Source of the DNA: Bradyrhizobium sp. CB3481
GTDB lineage: Bacteria; Pseudomonadota; Alphaproteobacteria; Rhizobiales; Xanthobacteraceae
Length of the DNA stretch: 64,000 nt
NCBI RefSeq assembly: GCF_029714305.1
Contig: NZ_CP121647.1
Coordinates: 5,972,501 to 6,036,500 of the forward strand
Direction of reading: 5' to 3'
Under the pieces are notes generated by a model, which ran no database searches, had not been told where the DNA came from, and saw only the letters and a list, made by a program, of their open reading frames with translations. Made by a program: the position numbers and the translations under genes. Shown one piece after another: positions 11,401 to 19,733 of this stretch; the stretch's first letter is position 1, and every line of letters starts with the position of its first letter.

Positions 11401-13753
11401 GGCCCAAAGCACCCTGATGAGCGTGTCGGCCGAGGCGTCGAACCAGGTCAAGTCGCTTACCGCCGACGTCGAGCGGTCGCTGTCGATGGCCGGCAATGCC
11501 ACCGCCGAGTCGATCACGACGGGGGCGCGCGAGGCGCAGAACACGCTGATCACGGCCTCGTCCGAAGCCGCCAACCACGTCAAGTCGCTGGCGATCGACG
11601 TCGAGCGCACGCTGACCGCCGTCGGCTCCGAAACCGCCGCCACCCTCCTCACCACCGCGCGCGAAGCGCACAGCTCGCTCGCCACGACCTCGGCCGACGC
11701 CGCCAGCCAGATCAAGGCGATCGCCGCCGATATGGAGCGCTCGCTCGGCGTCGTCACCGCGACCACGACCGACACGATTCAGACCACCGCGCAGAACGCG
11801 CAGGGCGCGCTGGTCGCCGTGACCAACGAGGTCACATCCAAGGTCAAGTCGACCACGGCCGATATCGAACGTTCGGTGCTCGCCGCCACCAGCAATTTCG
11901 GCTCGACGATGACCGGCAAGACCGACGAGATCGTCACCTATGTTCAGCAGCAGACCGACCGCTTGGCGCAGATCGTGGACAGCCGCCGCGGCTCGCTGGT
12001 CGAGGCGCTCGGCAGCAAGACCACCCAGCTGACGACCGATATCGACCGTGTCACCGCCGACGCCCTGAAGTCGATCGAGACCCGCGGCCAGGCGTTCTCG
12101 CAATCGATGGCGACGCACGGCTCAGAAGTCGCGCGCACGATCACTTCTGCGGGCGACCTCGCCACCGGCGCGGTAGCCAAATCGCTGAAGGACCTCGAGC
12201 AGGCCTCGCGCTCGGCCATCGACCAGTCGCGCCAGGTATCGATCGCCGCCGTCACCGAGATGCAGGAGACCAGCAAGATTCTGCGCACGGACACGGTGGC
12301 CCTGTTCGAGCGGCTCCGTGAAGGCAACATCCTGCTGCAGGAAGTGCTGACCGGCGCGCACGACAACCTCAACTCGCTGGAGCGCGCGCTGGTGACCCGC
12401 GTCGCCGACTTCGTCTCCGCCATGAACGACGTCACTGCCCGCAACGGCGTTGCCACGCAGACGCTGGAAGACCAGCTCAGCGTCTTCAACAACAAGACCT
12501 CGAAGGCGCTGGAAAATCTCGGCTCGCTGTCGAGCGAGTTCGAGAAGCACGGCAAGGCGCTGATCGACGCGGCCGGCGTGGTCGAACAGGCCAACCGCTC
12601 CACCACGGCTTCGGTCGCCGATCGCAAGTCGCAGCTCGAATCGCTCGTGACCACCATCGACCTGCGTACCACCGACCTCGACCAGCGCCTGTCGCGCTTC
12701 ACCGGCCTGCTCGACGAATCGCTCGCCGCGGCCGAAGAGCGCGCCCGCGACATCGCACGCGTGGTCGCGGAAACCGCCGGTGCCGGATCGGCTGCGATCA
12801 GCCGCCAGTTCGAGGCGGTGCGCACCGCGGCCGAGAACGAGCGGCAGCAGACCCTCGATGCGATGAACGACCTGTACCAGCAGAGCACCCAGGAAACGGA
12901 TGCGATGTTCAAGCAGTCGACCGAGAAGTTCGGCGAGATGGTGCAGGCCATGAAGCAGATGGCGGCCGAGATGCACAACGAGCTCGAGGCGACGCGCAAC
13001 GAGCTGCGCCGTGGCGTGCTCGAAATGCCGCAGGAGGCCGCCGACAACACCGCGCAGATGCGCAAGGTGATCGTCGACCAGATAGAGGCACTTGCCGAGC
13101 TCAACCGGATCGTCGCCCATCACGGCCGCGGCCTCGACGTCGTGACCTCGGGCCGCGGCGCCGCGCAGCGTCAGGACGAGCCCGTGATGGCGGCCGCCAA
13201 CGCCCGCAACGAGGTGCGCATGCGCGATGTCGGCAGTGCATCGACCCTGCCGCCGCCGGATCTCGGCATGCCGGCGCCGCGCCGCGCCGAAGCGCCGCCC
13301 GTCAGCCCGGTGAGCCAGGATTCCGGACGCGACGGATGGCTATCCGACCTGCTCCATCGCACCGATGCCGGCGCCGGGCAGCCTCCTCCGCGCGGCCGCG
13401 CACCGCAGCCCGCGGCCAATCCGCTGGAGTCGCTGTCGCTCGACATCGGCCGGCTGATGGACCGCAACCTCGCCGCCGAGATGTGGGATCGCTACCAGCG
13501 CGGCGAGAGCAAAGCGTTCACCAAGCGCCTCTACACGCCGGCGGGCCAGAAGGCGTTCGACGAAGTCTCGCGCAAGTACCGCGCCGATCGCAGCTTCAAG
13601 CAGACGGTCGACCGCTACATCGCGGAGTTCGAACGGCTGCTCGACGAAGTCGCGCGCGAGGACCGTGGACCGCAGGCGCTACGCGGCCACCTCACCTCCG
13701 AGACCGGCCTCGTCTACACCCTGCTCGCCCATGCGGCAGGCCGCCTGGGGTAA
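8426..13753 (+). CDS. Giant membrane-anchored helical-repeat protein, growth pole ring (GPR/RgsE)-like
   Basis: A 1775-residue protein. Residues 1-100 are Pro-rich and probably disordered. Two membrane helices follow (about 104-129 and 139-166), then some 1450 residues of Ala/Ser/Thr/Glu/Asp-rich amphipathic helix with apolipoprotein-like 11-residue periodicity, including nine 44-residue repeats encoded at 10805-11992. After a Pro-rich linker (about 1590-1660) comes a compact C-terminal domain with MWDRYQRGESKAFTKRLYT and RSFKQTVDRYIAEFERLL. Size, the N-terminal hairpin and the apolipoprotein-like rod match the Agrobacterium growth pole ring protein (RgsE in Sinorhizobium), which organises polar growth, and resemble the smaller Caulobacter TipN. 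The assignment rests on architecture, not an alignment. The upstream CtrA and GANTC motifs fit cell-cycle expression. Monocistronic, with a terminator at 13779-13806. Confidence 0.75.
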   Translation: MANNPKKVKDPTEVALSAIQEALNISDTAVDPSRNSIGGEIVPPSMPSGAPAFPETPFDARPNADRPVFDSIEEPRSPRRAANDDRETIGQILQAIQKNRPARSVYTLASIFGGVWIVGCALLTAAFLPSLQAAIGQSGGVLVLAGLASLFFAPVLLFYFLASLAWRGQEMRMIAQSMAQVAIRFSEPEGAAADSMVTVGQAIRREVAAMGDGVERAIARAGELETLVANEVAALERAYTDNEVRIRALLQDIAHQRDNLVGQAEQVRSAISGVQIDLRHDIALISDAIASRVDEVAKSITGALEERGQHITSALSHAGDNMILALGERGGDLLDRLEEASAETTRAVLDASERLTTSLNFKTGHVHDEFVDLADRVHEMLNERIDRITSEFEQRSSTIVDGISDRTEQVHDSLKNSSDSLLLELELRSGDLVNKIDEAGNRLASRILTSGDKASDALDVTVNTLVAKVISQTENAHDGLALQMSAFDELVKNQGSELAEKFARDSGTLGALITRHISEFDRTVKTFGGEIVERMGARTQEIADSLKNYVDTFDTRLTSNSGEITASLDQRLLQFETTLGNRVDHLDASLDTKIRLFDETVDGRLKSLETTFDTRAKSVTETIDGRISTLTGSLTDGAAQAIQSIDQRLTLLTSSLTEGTAQAIAAVDHRIANVTETLDGRSAYLTDTIQARFQEIHQGIETRVGDIASSIETKVGAFASGLEGRVGDIASGLETRVGGIATDIDARVAQFEDLLGSRIEAVAGRIESSGRQASEDMMSRAEILSSTIKSHVEDAERSLTNLVVNTSETIQTGARTAQQALLTVSSDVGAQLKLTSAEVEAALVAVGTTAASSILTSSRDAQTTLVSASSEAAAQVKSLAADVERTLSAAGDATAASVLAGAREAQTTLVTASADAANHVKSLASDVERSLSIAGTATAEAVTAGARAAQSTLVAASTEAADQVKSLAADVQRSLSMAGNATAEAITASAREAQSTLMSVSAEASNQVKSLTADVERSLSMAGNATAESITTGAREAQNTLITASSEAANHVKSLAIDVERTLTAVGSETAATLLTTAREAHSSLATTSADAASQIKAIAADMERSLGVVTATTTDTIQTTAQNAQGALVAVTNEVTSKVKSTTADIERSVLAATSNFGSTMTGKTDEIVTYVQQQTDRLAQIVDSRRGSLVEALGSKTTQLTTDIDRVTADALKSIETRGQAFSQSMATHGSEVARTITSAGDLATGAVAKSLKDLEQASRSAIDQSRQVSIAAVTEMQETSKILRTDTVALFERLREGNILLQEVLTGAHDNLNSLERALVTRVADFVSAMNDVTARNGVATQTLEDQLSVFNNKTSKALENLGSLSSEFEKHGKALIDAAGVVEQANRSTTASVADRKSQLESLVTTIDLRTTDLDQRLSRFTGLLDESLAAAEERARDIARVVAETAGAGSAAISRQFEAVRTAAENERQQTLDAMNDLYQQSTQETDAMFKQSTEKFGEMVQAMKQMAAEMHNELEATRNELRRGVLEMPQEAADNTAQMRKVIVDQIEALAELNRIVAHHGRGLDVVTSGRGAAQRQDEPVMAAANARNEVRMRDVGSASTLPPPDLGMPAPRRAEAPPVSPVSQDSGRDGWLSDLLHRTDAGAGQPPPRGRAPQPAANPLESLSLDIGRLMDRNLAAEMWDRYQRGESKAFTKRLYTPAGQKAFDEVSRKYRADRSFKQTVDRYIAEFERLLDEVAREDRGPQALRGHLTSETGLVYTLLAHAAGRLG
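10805..11992 (+). repeat. Nine in-frame 132-bp repeats (44 residues each) in the giant gene
   Basis: The landmark codons for D-V-E-R-S/T-L recur at 10805, 10937, 11069, 11201, 11333, 11465, 11597, 11729 and 11861, always exactly 132 bp apart. A typical unit reads VERSLSMAGNATAEAITASA then REAQSTLMSVSAEASNQVKS. 44 residues is four 11-residue turns. The first and last units are the most diverged, the middle ones (11201-11600) the most alike. Confidence 0.9.
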
Positions 13754-13778
13754 CGCCCCGGATCGATTGCGGAAATGG

Positions 13779-13806
13779 AAAACGGAGGCAGCGATGCCTC
13801 CGTTTT
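13779..13806 (+). terminator. Rho-independent terminator after the giant gene
   Basis: AAAACGGAGGCA, GCGA, TGCCTCCGTTTT: a perfect 12-bp stem with a 4-base loop followed by TCTTTT, 25 bp beyond the stop codon. Confidence 0.9.
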
Positions 13807-14017
13807 TCTTTTAAGCGCGAAAGATATTCGGTGAACCGCCCCTCCGTAGAACCACGGTATTCGCGGCATCATGCAGGCCCGAATTTGCCGGATTCCGACA
13901 TGTATCGCGCCAGGGAACACGCGTTTCGCATCCGTTAGCTTCATTGCTACCAAGAGTTTTTACGAGAGATTCTTGATTTGAGGATTAGCTTTCCGCCCCG
14001 TGACGGGACGAGATGGC

Positions 14018-16681
14018 ATGAACTTGACCAGCAGGGCGTGGGACTTGCTCGCCGTCGGCGAATGCACGACACCGCACGGCCGCGCGCTCGTGAGCGAGCA
14101 GTTCCGCATCCTCACCAACCAGATTCCGATTCTCTATGCCGTGATCCTGCTCGACGCCGTCAGCGTCGGCTTTGTCCTGCCCTCGTCTGTCGATCCTTGG
14201 CTGAGATTTGCGGTGCCCGGGGTGCTTCTGACCGTCAGCGTCATCCGGATGATCCAGTGGATCAGGATGCGCGGGGTGCAGCTCTCACCGGAAGATTCCT
14301 ATCGCTTTTTGGCGCGGATGCGGATTCTTTCCGCCGCCCTGCCCGCAGGCTTTCTGATCTGGACCTTGGCGCTGATCGAAGCCGTGGATCCCGCGCTTCG
14401 CGCGCCGATCTCGCTTCTCGTCTTCATGGGCTGCATCGGCGCCGCTTATTGTCTCGGCATCTTCCCGGCCGCGTCGCGCTTGTGTTTGTTCATTGCGGGG
14501 CTGCCGCTCGCACTGCGCCTGCTCGCGTCCGGCGAGCCGCTTCTGGTTTGCATCGGCATCAACCTCGGCCTGCTGCTGGTGCTGTTCGTCCGGATGATCA
14601 ACACGAATTTCGGCAATTTCGTCCGCCTGATCGAAACCCAGGCCAAGGTTGCCGAGGAGGCCGAGCGGGCCCGTGCTGCGCACACCTATCTGACGGAAGC
14701 GCTGGATGTCGTGCCCGAAGGCCTGGCGATCTTCGACAAGGATGACCGGCTGGTGCTGTGGAACCGGCAATATCCGAGGCTCTATGCTTCGAACGCGACC
14801 GCCATCGTTCACGGCGCGCGCTTCGAGGACATTCTTCGTGCCGGCCTCAAGCATCAGCAATATGCCGATGCGGTCGGACGGGAGGAGGAATGGCTGGGGC
14901 AGCGCATGGCGCGCCACACCATGCCGCAAAGCTCCCACGAGCAGCAATTGCCGGGCGACAAATGGGCGCGCATCGAGGAGCGCCGCACCGCCGACGGCGG
15001 CAGCATCGGAATCCGCATCGACATCACCGACCTGAAACGCAGCGAAGCCTCGTTCCGCCTGCTGTTCGAAGAAAACCCGCTGCCGATGTGGGTGGCCGAT
15101 GCGGCGACGCGGCGGCTGCTGGCGGTCAACGCCGCGATGTGCCGCCATTACGGCTATCCGCGCGAGGAGCTGCTTTCGATGTCCGAGCATGATCTCGGCG
15201 CGTACGGCCGCTCCGTGGCGCAGCCAGCCCGGTCACCGCAGGAATCCGTGATCCACAAGACGTCCCGCGGCGATCGAATCGAGGTCCTGATTGAATCGCG
15301 GCCGCTGCCGTATCAAGGCAAAGCCGGGCTTGTTTCGGTGGCGTTCGACGTCACCGAGCGCAACCGCGCCGAGCAGCAGATCCGCTACCTGGCCTCGCAC
15401 GATCTCCTGACCGATCTGCCCAACCGCGCCGCGTTCGACGCGCGTCTCTCGATGCTGATGCAGCATTCGGCCGAGGCCGGCGCCAGCTTCGCCGTGCTTT
15501 GCATCGATCTGGATCGCTTCAAGGAAGTCAACGACCTGTTCGGGCATTCCACCGGCGACGCCGTGCTGCGGGAAGCCGGCCGGCGGCTGCGCCAGGCCTG
15601 CCAGGACGCCTACCTCGCGCGCGTGGGCGGCGACGAATTCATCGCCATCACCGAGCAGGTGCCCCTGCCCGGCGCCGCCGAGCTGGTGGCCAGCCGAATG
15701 CGCGAGGCCTTGAGGCACCCGATCGAAGTCGACGGCCGCGCGCTCGATATCGACCTCAGCATCGGCGTGGCGCTCTACCCCCGCGATGGCGACAATGCCG
15801 CCTCGGTGCTGGCCAACGCGGATGCGGCGCTCTACCGCGCCAAGAAGGAAGGGCGCGGCGTGACGCGGATCTTTACCCGCGCGATGGACCGGCAGTTGCG
15901 GGATCGCCGCGCCATGGAGCACGATCTGCGTTCGGCCGTCGAGAACAACGAGCTGTATCTGGAGTTTCAGCCGCAACGTCATCGCGACGGCAAGATATGC
16001 GGGTTCGAGGCGCTGGTGCGCTGGCAGCATCCGCTGCGCGGCCTGGTGATGCCCGGCGACTTCATCCCGGTCGCCGAGGAAAGCGGCTCGATCGCGAAAA
16101 TCGACGAATGGGTTTTGATGGAAGCGTGCCGGCACGCCGCATCGTGGGACGAGACCGTGCGCATGGCGGTGAACGTCTCAGCCGCCCAGTTCCGCCGGGA
16201 AAATCTCGAGCATCAGGTTCGCAGGGCGCTACGCGAGAGCGGCCTGTCGCCGTCCCGGCTCGAACTGGAGATCACCGAAGGCGTCCTGATCGAGGACATC
16301 TCGCGCGCCAGCCAGACCCTGAAATCCCTCAAATCGCTCGGCGTCATGATCGCGCTCGACGATTTCGGCACCGGCTACTCGTCATTGTCCTATCTGCAGG
16401 CGTTCCCGCTCGACCGCATCAAGATCGACCGCTCCTTCGTCGCGGCGCTGGGCTCCAGCGCCCGCTCGCTGTCGATCGTGCGCGCCGTGATCGGGCTTGC
16501 CCACGGACTCAACGTTCCGGTTCTGGCCGAGGGCGTCGAAACCAATGAACAGCTCGCGATATTGATGCGCGAGCGATGCGACGACATGCAGGGCTATCTG
16601 ATCGGACGCCCGCACCGGGCCGAGCTGTATGCCGAGCACATGAAGACCGACGGCGGCTCGCGCCTCAAGACGGCGAGCTGA
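14018..16681 (+). CDS. Membrane PAS-GGDEF-EAL cyclic-di-GMP protein
   Basis: 887 residues. Six membrane helices (about residues 35-205) are followed by a short coiled linker and two PAS domains (about 225-335, with LDVVPEGLAIFDKDDRLVLWN, and about 345-455, with ENPLPMWVADAATRRLLAVN). Then come a GGDEF domain (intact GGDEF near residue 537, RVGGDEFIAIT) and an EAL domain (intact EAL near 664, GFEALVRWQHP, with DDFGTGYSS further on). Both catalytic signatures are complete, so it could make or break cyclic di-GMP depending on the PAS and membrane input. ATG at 14018 (MNLTSRAW) is preferred over GTG at 14000 because GGACGAG lies just upstream. It follows the pole-type gene, but a terminator separates them. 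Confidence 0.9.
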   Translation: MNLTSRAWDLLAVGECTTPHGRALVSEQFRILTNQIPILYAVILLDAVSVGFVLPSSVDPWLRFAVPGVLLTVSVIRMIQWIRMRGVQLSPEDSYRFLARMRILSAALPAGFLIWTLALIEAVDPALRAPISLLVFMGCIGAAYCLGIFPAASRLCLFIAGLPLALRLLASGEPLLVCIGINLGLLLVLFVRMINTNFGNFVRLIETQAKVAEEAERARAAHTYLTEALDVVPEGLAIFDKDDRLVLWNRQYPRLYASNATAIVHGARFEDILRAGLKHQQYADAVGREEEWLGQRMARHTMPQSSHEQQLPGDKWARIEERRTADGGSIGIRIDITDLKRSEASFRLLFEENPLPMWVADAATRRLLAVNAAMCRHYGYPREELLSMSEHDLGAYGRSVAQPARSPQESVIHKTSRGDRIEVLIESRPLPYQGKAGLVSVAFDVTERNRAEQQIRYLASHDLLTDLPNRAAFDARLSMLMQHSAEAGASFAVLCIDLDRFKEVNDLFGHSTGDAVLREAGRRLRQACQDAYLARVGGDEFIAITEQVPLPGAAELVASRMREALRHPIEVDGRALDIDLSIGVALYPRDGDNAASVLANADAALYRAKKEGRGVTRIFTRAMDRQLRDRRAMEHDLRSAVENNELYLEFQPQRHRDGKICGFEALVRWQHPLRGLVMPGDFIPVAEESGSIAKIDEWVLMEACRHAASWDETVRMAVNVSAAQFRRENLEHQVRRALRESGLSPSRLELEITEGVLIEDISRASQTLKSLKSLGVMIALDDFGTGYSSLSYLQAFPLDRIKIDRSFVAALGSSARSLSIVRAVIGLAHGLNVPVLAEGVETNEQLAILMRERCDDMQGYLIGRPHRAELYAEHMKTDGGSRLKTAS

Positions 16682-16706
16682 CCGTCCGATAGGCCGGCGC
16701 TTCCTA

Positions 16707-17609
16707 CTACTGCCGCTTCTGACCGTTCGGCGGCTTCGGCGGCGCCGATGCGTTCGCGCCCCTGGGCGGGGTCGCAGCCGTTGCCTCGACCGGTGGAGGG
16801 TTGTTGCTGCCGCCGAAGATCACGCGGCTCGGGTTGCGGTCAAAATTGTTCACGGCGCGGCTGATGTCGGACAGGGTGCGGCGGCCATCGGCCATCAGCG
16901 CGCCCGACCGTTTGTCGAAATCCTCGGCCAGGTCGCGGATCGACTTAACCATGAGATTCAATTCGCCGCCGGCGGCGCCGCCGGCGATCGTGTTCAGCCC
17001 GAGCATCAGGCTGTCGGCCTTGCCCATCACACCGTCGACCCTGAGCATCACGTTGTCGATCTTTTCGGAGTTGCGCGCCAGCGCTCCCGTGAAGGTCTCG
17101 AGATTTCGCAGCGAGTTCTTCACCGATTCCTGATTCTCGGCAACCAGCCGGTTGACGTTCTGCAGCGTGGCGCGGATGGATTCTGTCACGTCCTGCAGCG
17201 CGCTCGGGTCGGCGGTTAGCATCGGCACGCCGTCCTCGTCGAGCGGTACGGCAGCTGCGTTTTCCTCGCCGCCCTTCAGTGAGATCGCCGCAACGCCGGT
17301 CAGGCCCTGGAATTCGAGGCCGACGAGCGTGTCCTTGCGGATCGGCGCGCTGTTCTCGACCATCGCCAGCGCGACCACCCGCCGTGGGTTGTCGAGCTTG
17401 ACCGAGACAACCTCCCCTATTCTGATACCGTTAAAGTTGACGCTGCCGCCGTTGCGCAGGCCCGATGCCGGCCCTTCGAAGACGATGCGGATCGGGCTGC
17501 GCAGCTTGGTGGTATGCAGGCTCTGAAACCACAGCACAAAGCCGAACGCGGCGGCGATCACCGCCAACGTGAAGGCCCCGATCAGGACGTAATTCGCCCG
17601 CGTTTCCAT
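16707..17609 (-). CDS. MlaD-family (MCE domain) lipid transport protein
   Basis: A 300-residue periplasmic protein anchored by one N-terminal helix (YVLIGAFTLAVIAAAFGFVLWF). The MCE domain follows (about residues 38-118): VFEGPASGLRNGGSVNFNGIRIGEVVSVKL and LVGLEFQGLTGVAAISLKG. The second half is a long helix with Asn/Ser/Leu heptads (NSEKIDNVMLRVDGVMGKADSL in two parts), ending in a Pro/Ala/Lys tail. MlaD proteins form the periplasmic ring of lipid ABC transporters that maintain outer-membrane asymmetry. It is the last gene of the minus-strand set mlaE-mlaF-mlaD, but a 166-bp spacer with repeats separates it from mlaF. Confidence 0.85.
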   Translation of the reverse strand: METRANYVLIGAFTLAVIAAAFGFVLWFQSLHTTKLRSPIRIVFEGPASGLRNGGSVNFNGIRIGEVVSVKLDNPRRVVALAMVENSAPIRKDTLVGLEFQGLTGVAAISLKGGEENAAAVPLDEDGVPMLTADPSALQDVTESIRATLQNVNRLVAENQESVKNSLRNLETFTGALARNSEKIDNVMLRVDGVMGKADSLMLGLNTIAGGAAGGELNLMVKSIRDLAEDFDKRSGALMADGRRTLSDISRAVNNFDRNPSRVIFGGSNNPPPVEATAATPPRGANASAPPKPPNGQKRQ

Positions 17610-17674
17610 AACTCAAGGTACTCCGAAATCTGGGTCCAGTCCGGCATCGCCGCCGGACCCGTCATTATCTCATG

Positions 17675-17775
17675 TTTGAGCACGATCCGGTCCGAAAACC
17701 GATCACACTTTTGCGGGTCATTGATTTGAGCATGATCTCGTCGGAAAACCGGTATCCACTTTTCCGGATCATGCT
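17675..17775. repeat. Tandem pair of GAGCATGATC-type palindromic elements
   Basis: Two related copies lie side by side: 17675-17720 (TTTGAGCACGATCCGGTC...) and 17725-17775 (TTTGAGCATGATCTCGTC...). Both share GAAAACCG and CACTTTT in the middle. The second is bounded by perfect inverted ends AGCATGATC (17729-17737) and GATCATGCT (17767-17775). This element type is common in Bradyrhizobium intergenic DNA. It directly abuts the mlaF stop codon (17776). Confidence 0.8.
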
Positions 17776-18546
17776 TTAGCCCATCACCGCGCGGGCGCGC
17801 TTGCCGTGAAAATATTGCTTCAGCCAGGGGTGCTGCGAGGCCTGCATGTCCGCAATCGAACCTGCTGCAATGATCTTACCGTTCCCTAAAACCGCGATAC
17901 GGTCGCAGGCCGTATAAAGGCTGTCGAGATCATGGGTTACCATGAAAACCGTCAGGCCCAAAGTGCGCTGCAGGGTGCGCACCAGCTCGTCGAAATCCCC
18001 GGCGCCGATCGGATCCAGCCCCGAGGTCGGCTCGTCCAGAAATACCAGCTCGGGATCGAGGGCGAGCGCACGCGCCAGCGCGACGCGCTTGATCATGCCG
18101 CCCGAGAGCTCGGACGGATAGCGGTCCGCGACTTCGGGCCGCAGGCCGACCATGCCGAGCTTGGCGACCATGATCTCGTCGAGCAGCCGCTGCGAGACCT
18201 TGAGATATTCGCGCACCGGAAACTGGATGTTCTGCCGCACCGTGAGCGAGGAGAACAACGCGCCCTGCTGAAACAGGATGCCCCAGCGGCGCTCGACGCC
18301 GCGCCGTTCCGCGCTGCTTGCCGCATCGAGATCGACGCCGAACACCTCGATGCGTCCGGCGATCTTGGGCACGAGCCCGATGATGGTACGCGTCAGCACC
18401 GACTTGCCAGCGCCGGATGGACCGACAAAGCCGAGAATTTCGCCGCGCTTGACGTCAAGATTGAGCCCGTCAAGCACCCGCGTCTTGCCGAACTGCACGG
18501 TGATGTCCCTGACACGGATGATGGCGTCGGAAATCTCACCCGCCAT
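17776..18546 (-). CDS. MlaF-type ABC transporter ATP-binding protein
   Basis: A 256-residue cytosolic ATPase of the lipid transporter. Walker A is GPSGAGKS (about residues 41-48), the ABC signature is LSGGMIKRVALARAL, and Walker B is LVFLDEPTSGLDP followed by the MVTHDLDS switch His. The LSGGM signature is typical of the MlaF/Ttg2A/TGD3 group. The start is ATG at 18546 (MAGEISDAIIRVRD), only 2 bp after the mlaE stop, so the two are translated from one message. It should power extraction or insertion of phospholipid through MlaE; the direction is not decided by sequence. Confidence 0.9.
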   Translation of the reverse strand: MAGEISDAIIRVRDITVQFGKTRVLDGLNLDVKRGEILGFVGPSGAGKSVLTRTIIGLVPKIAGRIEVFGVDLDAASSAERRGVERRWGILFQQGALFSSLTVRQNIQFPVREYLKVSQRLLDEIMVAKLGMVGLRPEVADRYPSELSGGMIKRVALARALALDPELVFLDEPTSGLDPIGAGDFDELVRTLQRTLGLTVFMVTHDLDSLYTACDRIAVLGNGKIIAAGSIADMQASQHPWLKQYFHGKRARAVMG

Positions 18547-18548
18547 GG

Positions 18549-19733
18549 TCACATTCCGATCGAGGCGAAGAAGATCGCGAACACGCCGTCCATCACGATC
18601 ACGAAGAAGATTCCCTTCACGACCGAGGATGTCGTGTGCTGGCCGAGCGACTCGGCGCTGCCCTGCACGGCAAGGCCTTCGACGCAGGCGACGATGCCGA
18701 TCACCGCGGCCATCACCGGCGCCTTGACGAGGCCGACGACGAAATGATCGATCGAGATGGCATCGCGCAGCCGCAGCAGGAAGGCTTCGGGCTCGACCCC
18801 GCCATAGAGCCAGGCGACCAGCCCGCCGCCGTAAAGCGCGGCCATCGCGCCGAGGAACGCCAGGATCGGCAGCGCCAATACCAGCGCCAGCATCCGCGGC
18901 AGGATCAGCACCTCGATCGGATCGAACCCCATGGTGCGCAGCGCGTCGATCTCCTCGCGCATCTTCATCGAGCCGAGTTCGGCGGTGTAGGCCGAGCCGG
19001 AACGCCCGGCGACCATGATCGCGACCAAGAGCACGCCGATCTCGCGCAGCACCAGGACGCCCAGCATATCGACCACGAAGATGTCGGCGCCGAATTTGCG
19101 GAAGTGGAAGATACCCTGCTGCGAGATGATGCAGCCGATCAGGAAGGTGATCAGCACCACGATCGGCACCGCGCGCCAGCACACCTGCTCCAAATGATGG
19201 ATGGTCGAGGTCAGGCGGAAGCGGCGCGGACGAATGAGAATATGGCCGGTCGCTGATAGCACCGCGCCGAGCATGTCGATCAGCCCGATCAAGGTGCCGC
19301 CGATGCCGGCCACGGCGCGGCCGATCTGCTCCAGCATACCCGTGATCGTAACCCGGTCGGCTTCGACAACCGGCTCCACCTTCACGCGGCGCACCTCGTC
19401 GACCAGGCTGGAATAATTGGCCGATAAGCCGGCGATCTCCGTCTCGACGCCGCCGTGCGTCAGGCTGCGGCGCAGCCGCTCGATCAGCCAGGCGCCGAAC
19501 GTATCGAGCTTCGAGACCTGCGAGACGTCGATGAAGATGTCGGGCCTGGTGCCGCGCAGCCGCTCGGCGTCGGCCACCATGCGCTCCAGCACCGGCGCAA
19601 AGCGGGCCGTCCACGGGCCGGCCGCGCACAGCGCCAGCGCGTTGCCCCTGGCTATCCGCTCCAATGTCGGGTCGCCGTTCACAATTGCCCACCCCTCGGC
19701 GAGTATGCCAACCCGCTTGGGTTCCGCCGCCAT
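18549..19733 (-). CDS. STAS-MlaE fusion permease of the lipid ABC transporter
   Basis: 394 residues in two parts. Residues 1-120 form a STAS-like domain (DIFIDVSQVSKLDTFGAWLIERLRRS), which replaces the separate MlaB protein of E. coli. Residues 140-394 are the MlaE permease: RRFRLTSTIHHLEQVCWRAVPIVVLITFL is the coupling and first membrane helix, then QQGIFHFRKFGADIFVVDMLG, GRSGSAYTAELGSMKMREEIDALRTMG and a final helix. Such fusions are usual in alphaproteobacteria. It heads the set with mlaF 2 bp downstream and mlaD further on. No mlaC or mlaA homologue is visible here, so the periplasmic shuttle must be elsewhere. Confidence 0.88.
   Translation of the reverse strand: MAAEPKRVGILAEGWAIVNGDPTLERIARGNALALCAAGPWTARFAPVLERMVADAERLRGTRPDIFIDVSQVSKLDTFGAWLIERLRRSLTHGGVETEIAGLSANYSSLVDEVRRVKVEPVVEADRVTITGMLEQIGRAVAGIGGTLIGLIDMLGAVLSATGHILIRPRRFRLTSTIHHLEQVCWRAVPIVVLITFLIGCIISQQGIFHFRKFGADIFVVDMLGVLVLREIGVLLVAIMVAGRSGSAYTAELGSMKMREEIDALRTMGFDPIEVLILPRMLALVLALPILAFLGAMAALYGGGLVAWLYGGVEPEAFLLRLRDAISIDHFVVGLVKAPVMAAVIGIVACVEGLAVQGSAESLGQHTTSSVVKGIFFVIVMDGVFAIFFASIGM

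Noticed and set aside
10805..11992. Regular repeats as a CRISPR array
   Set aside because: The units are in-frame coding repeats of 132 bp without constant repeat and unique spacer parts.
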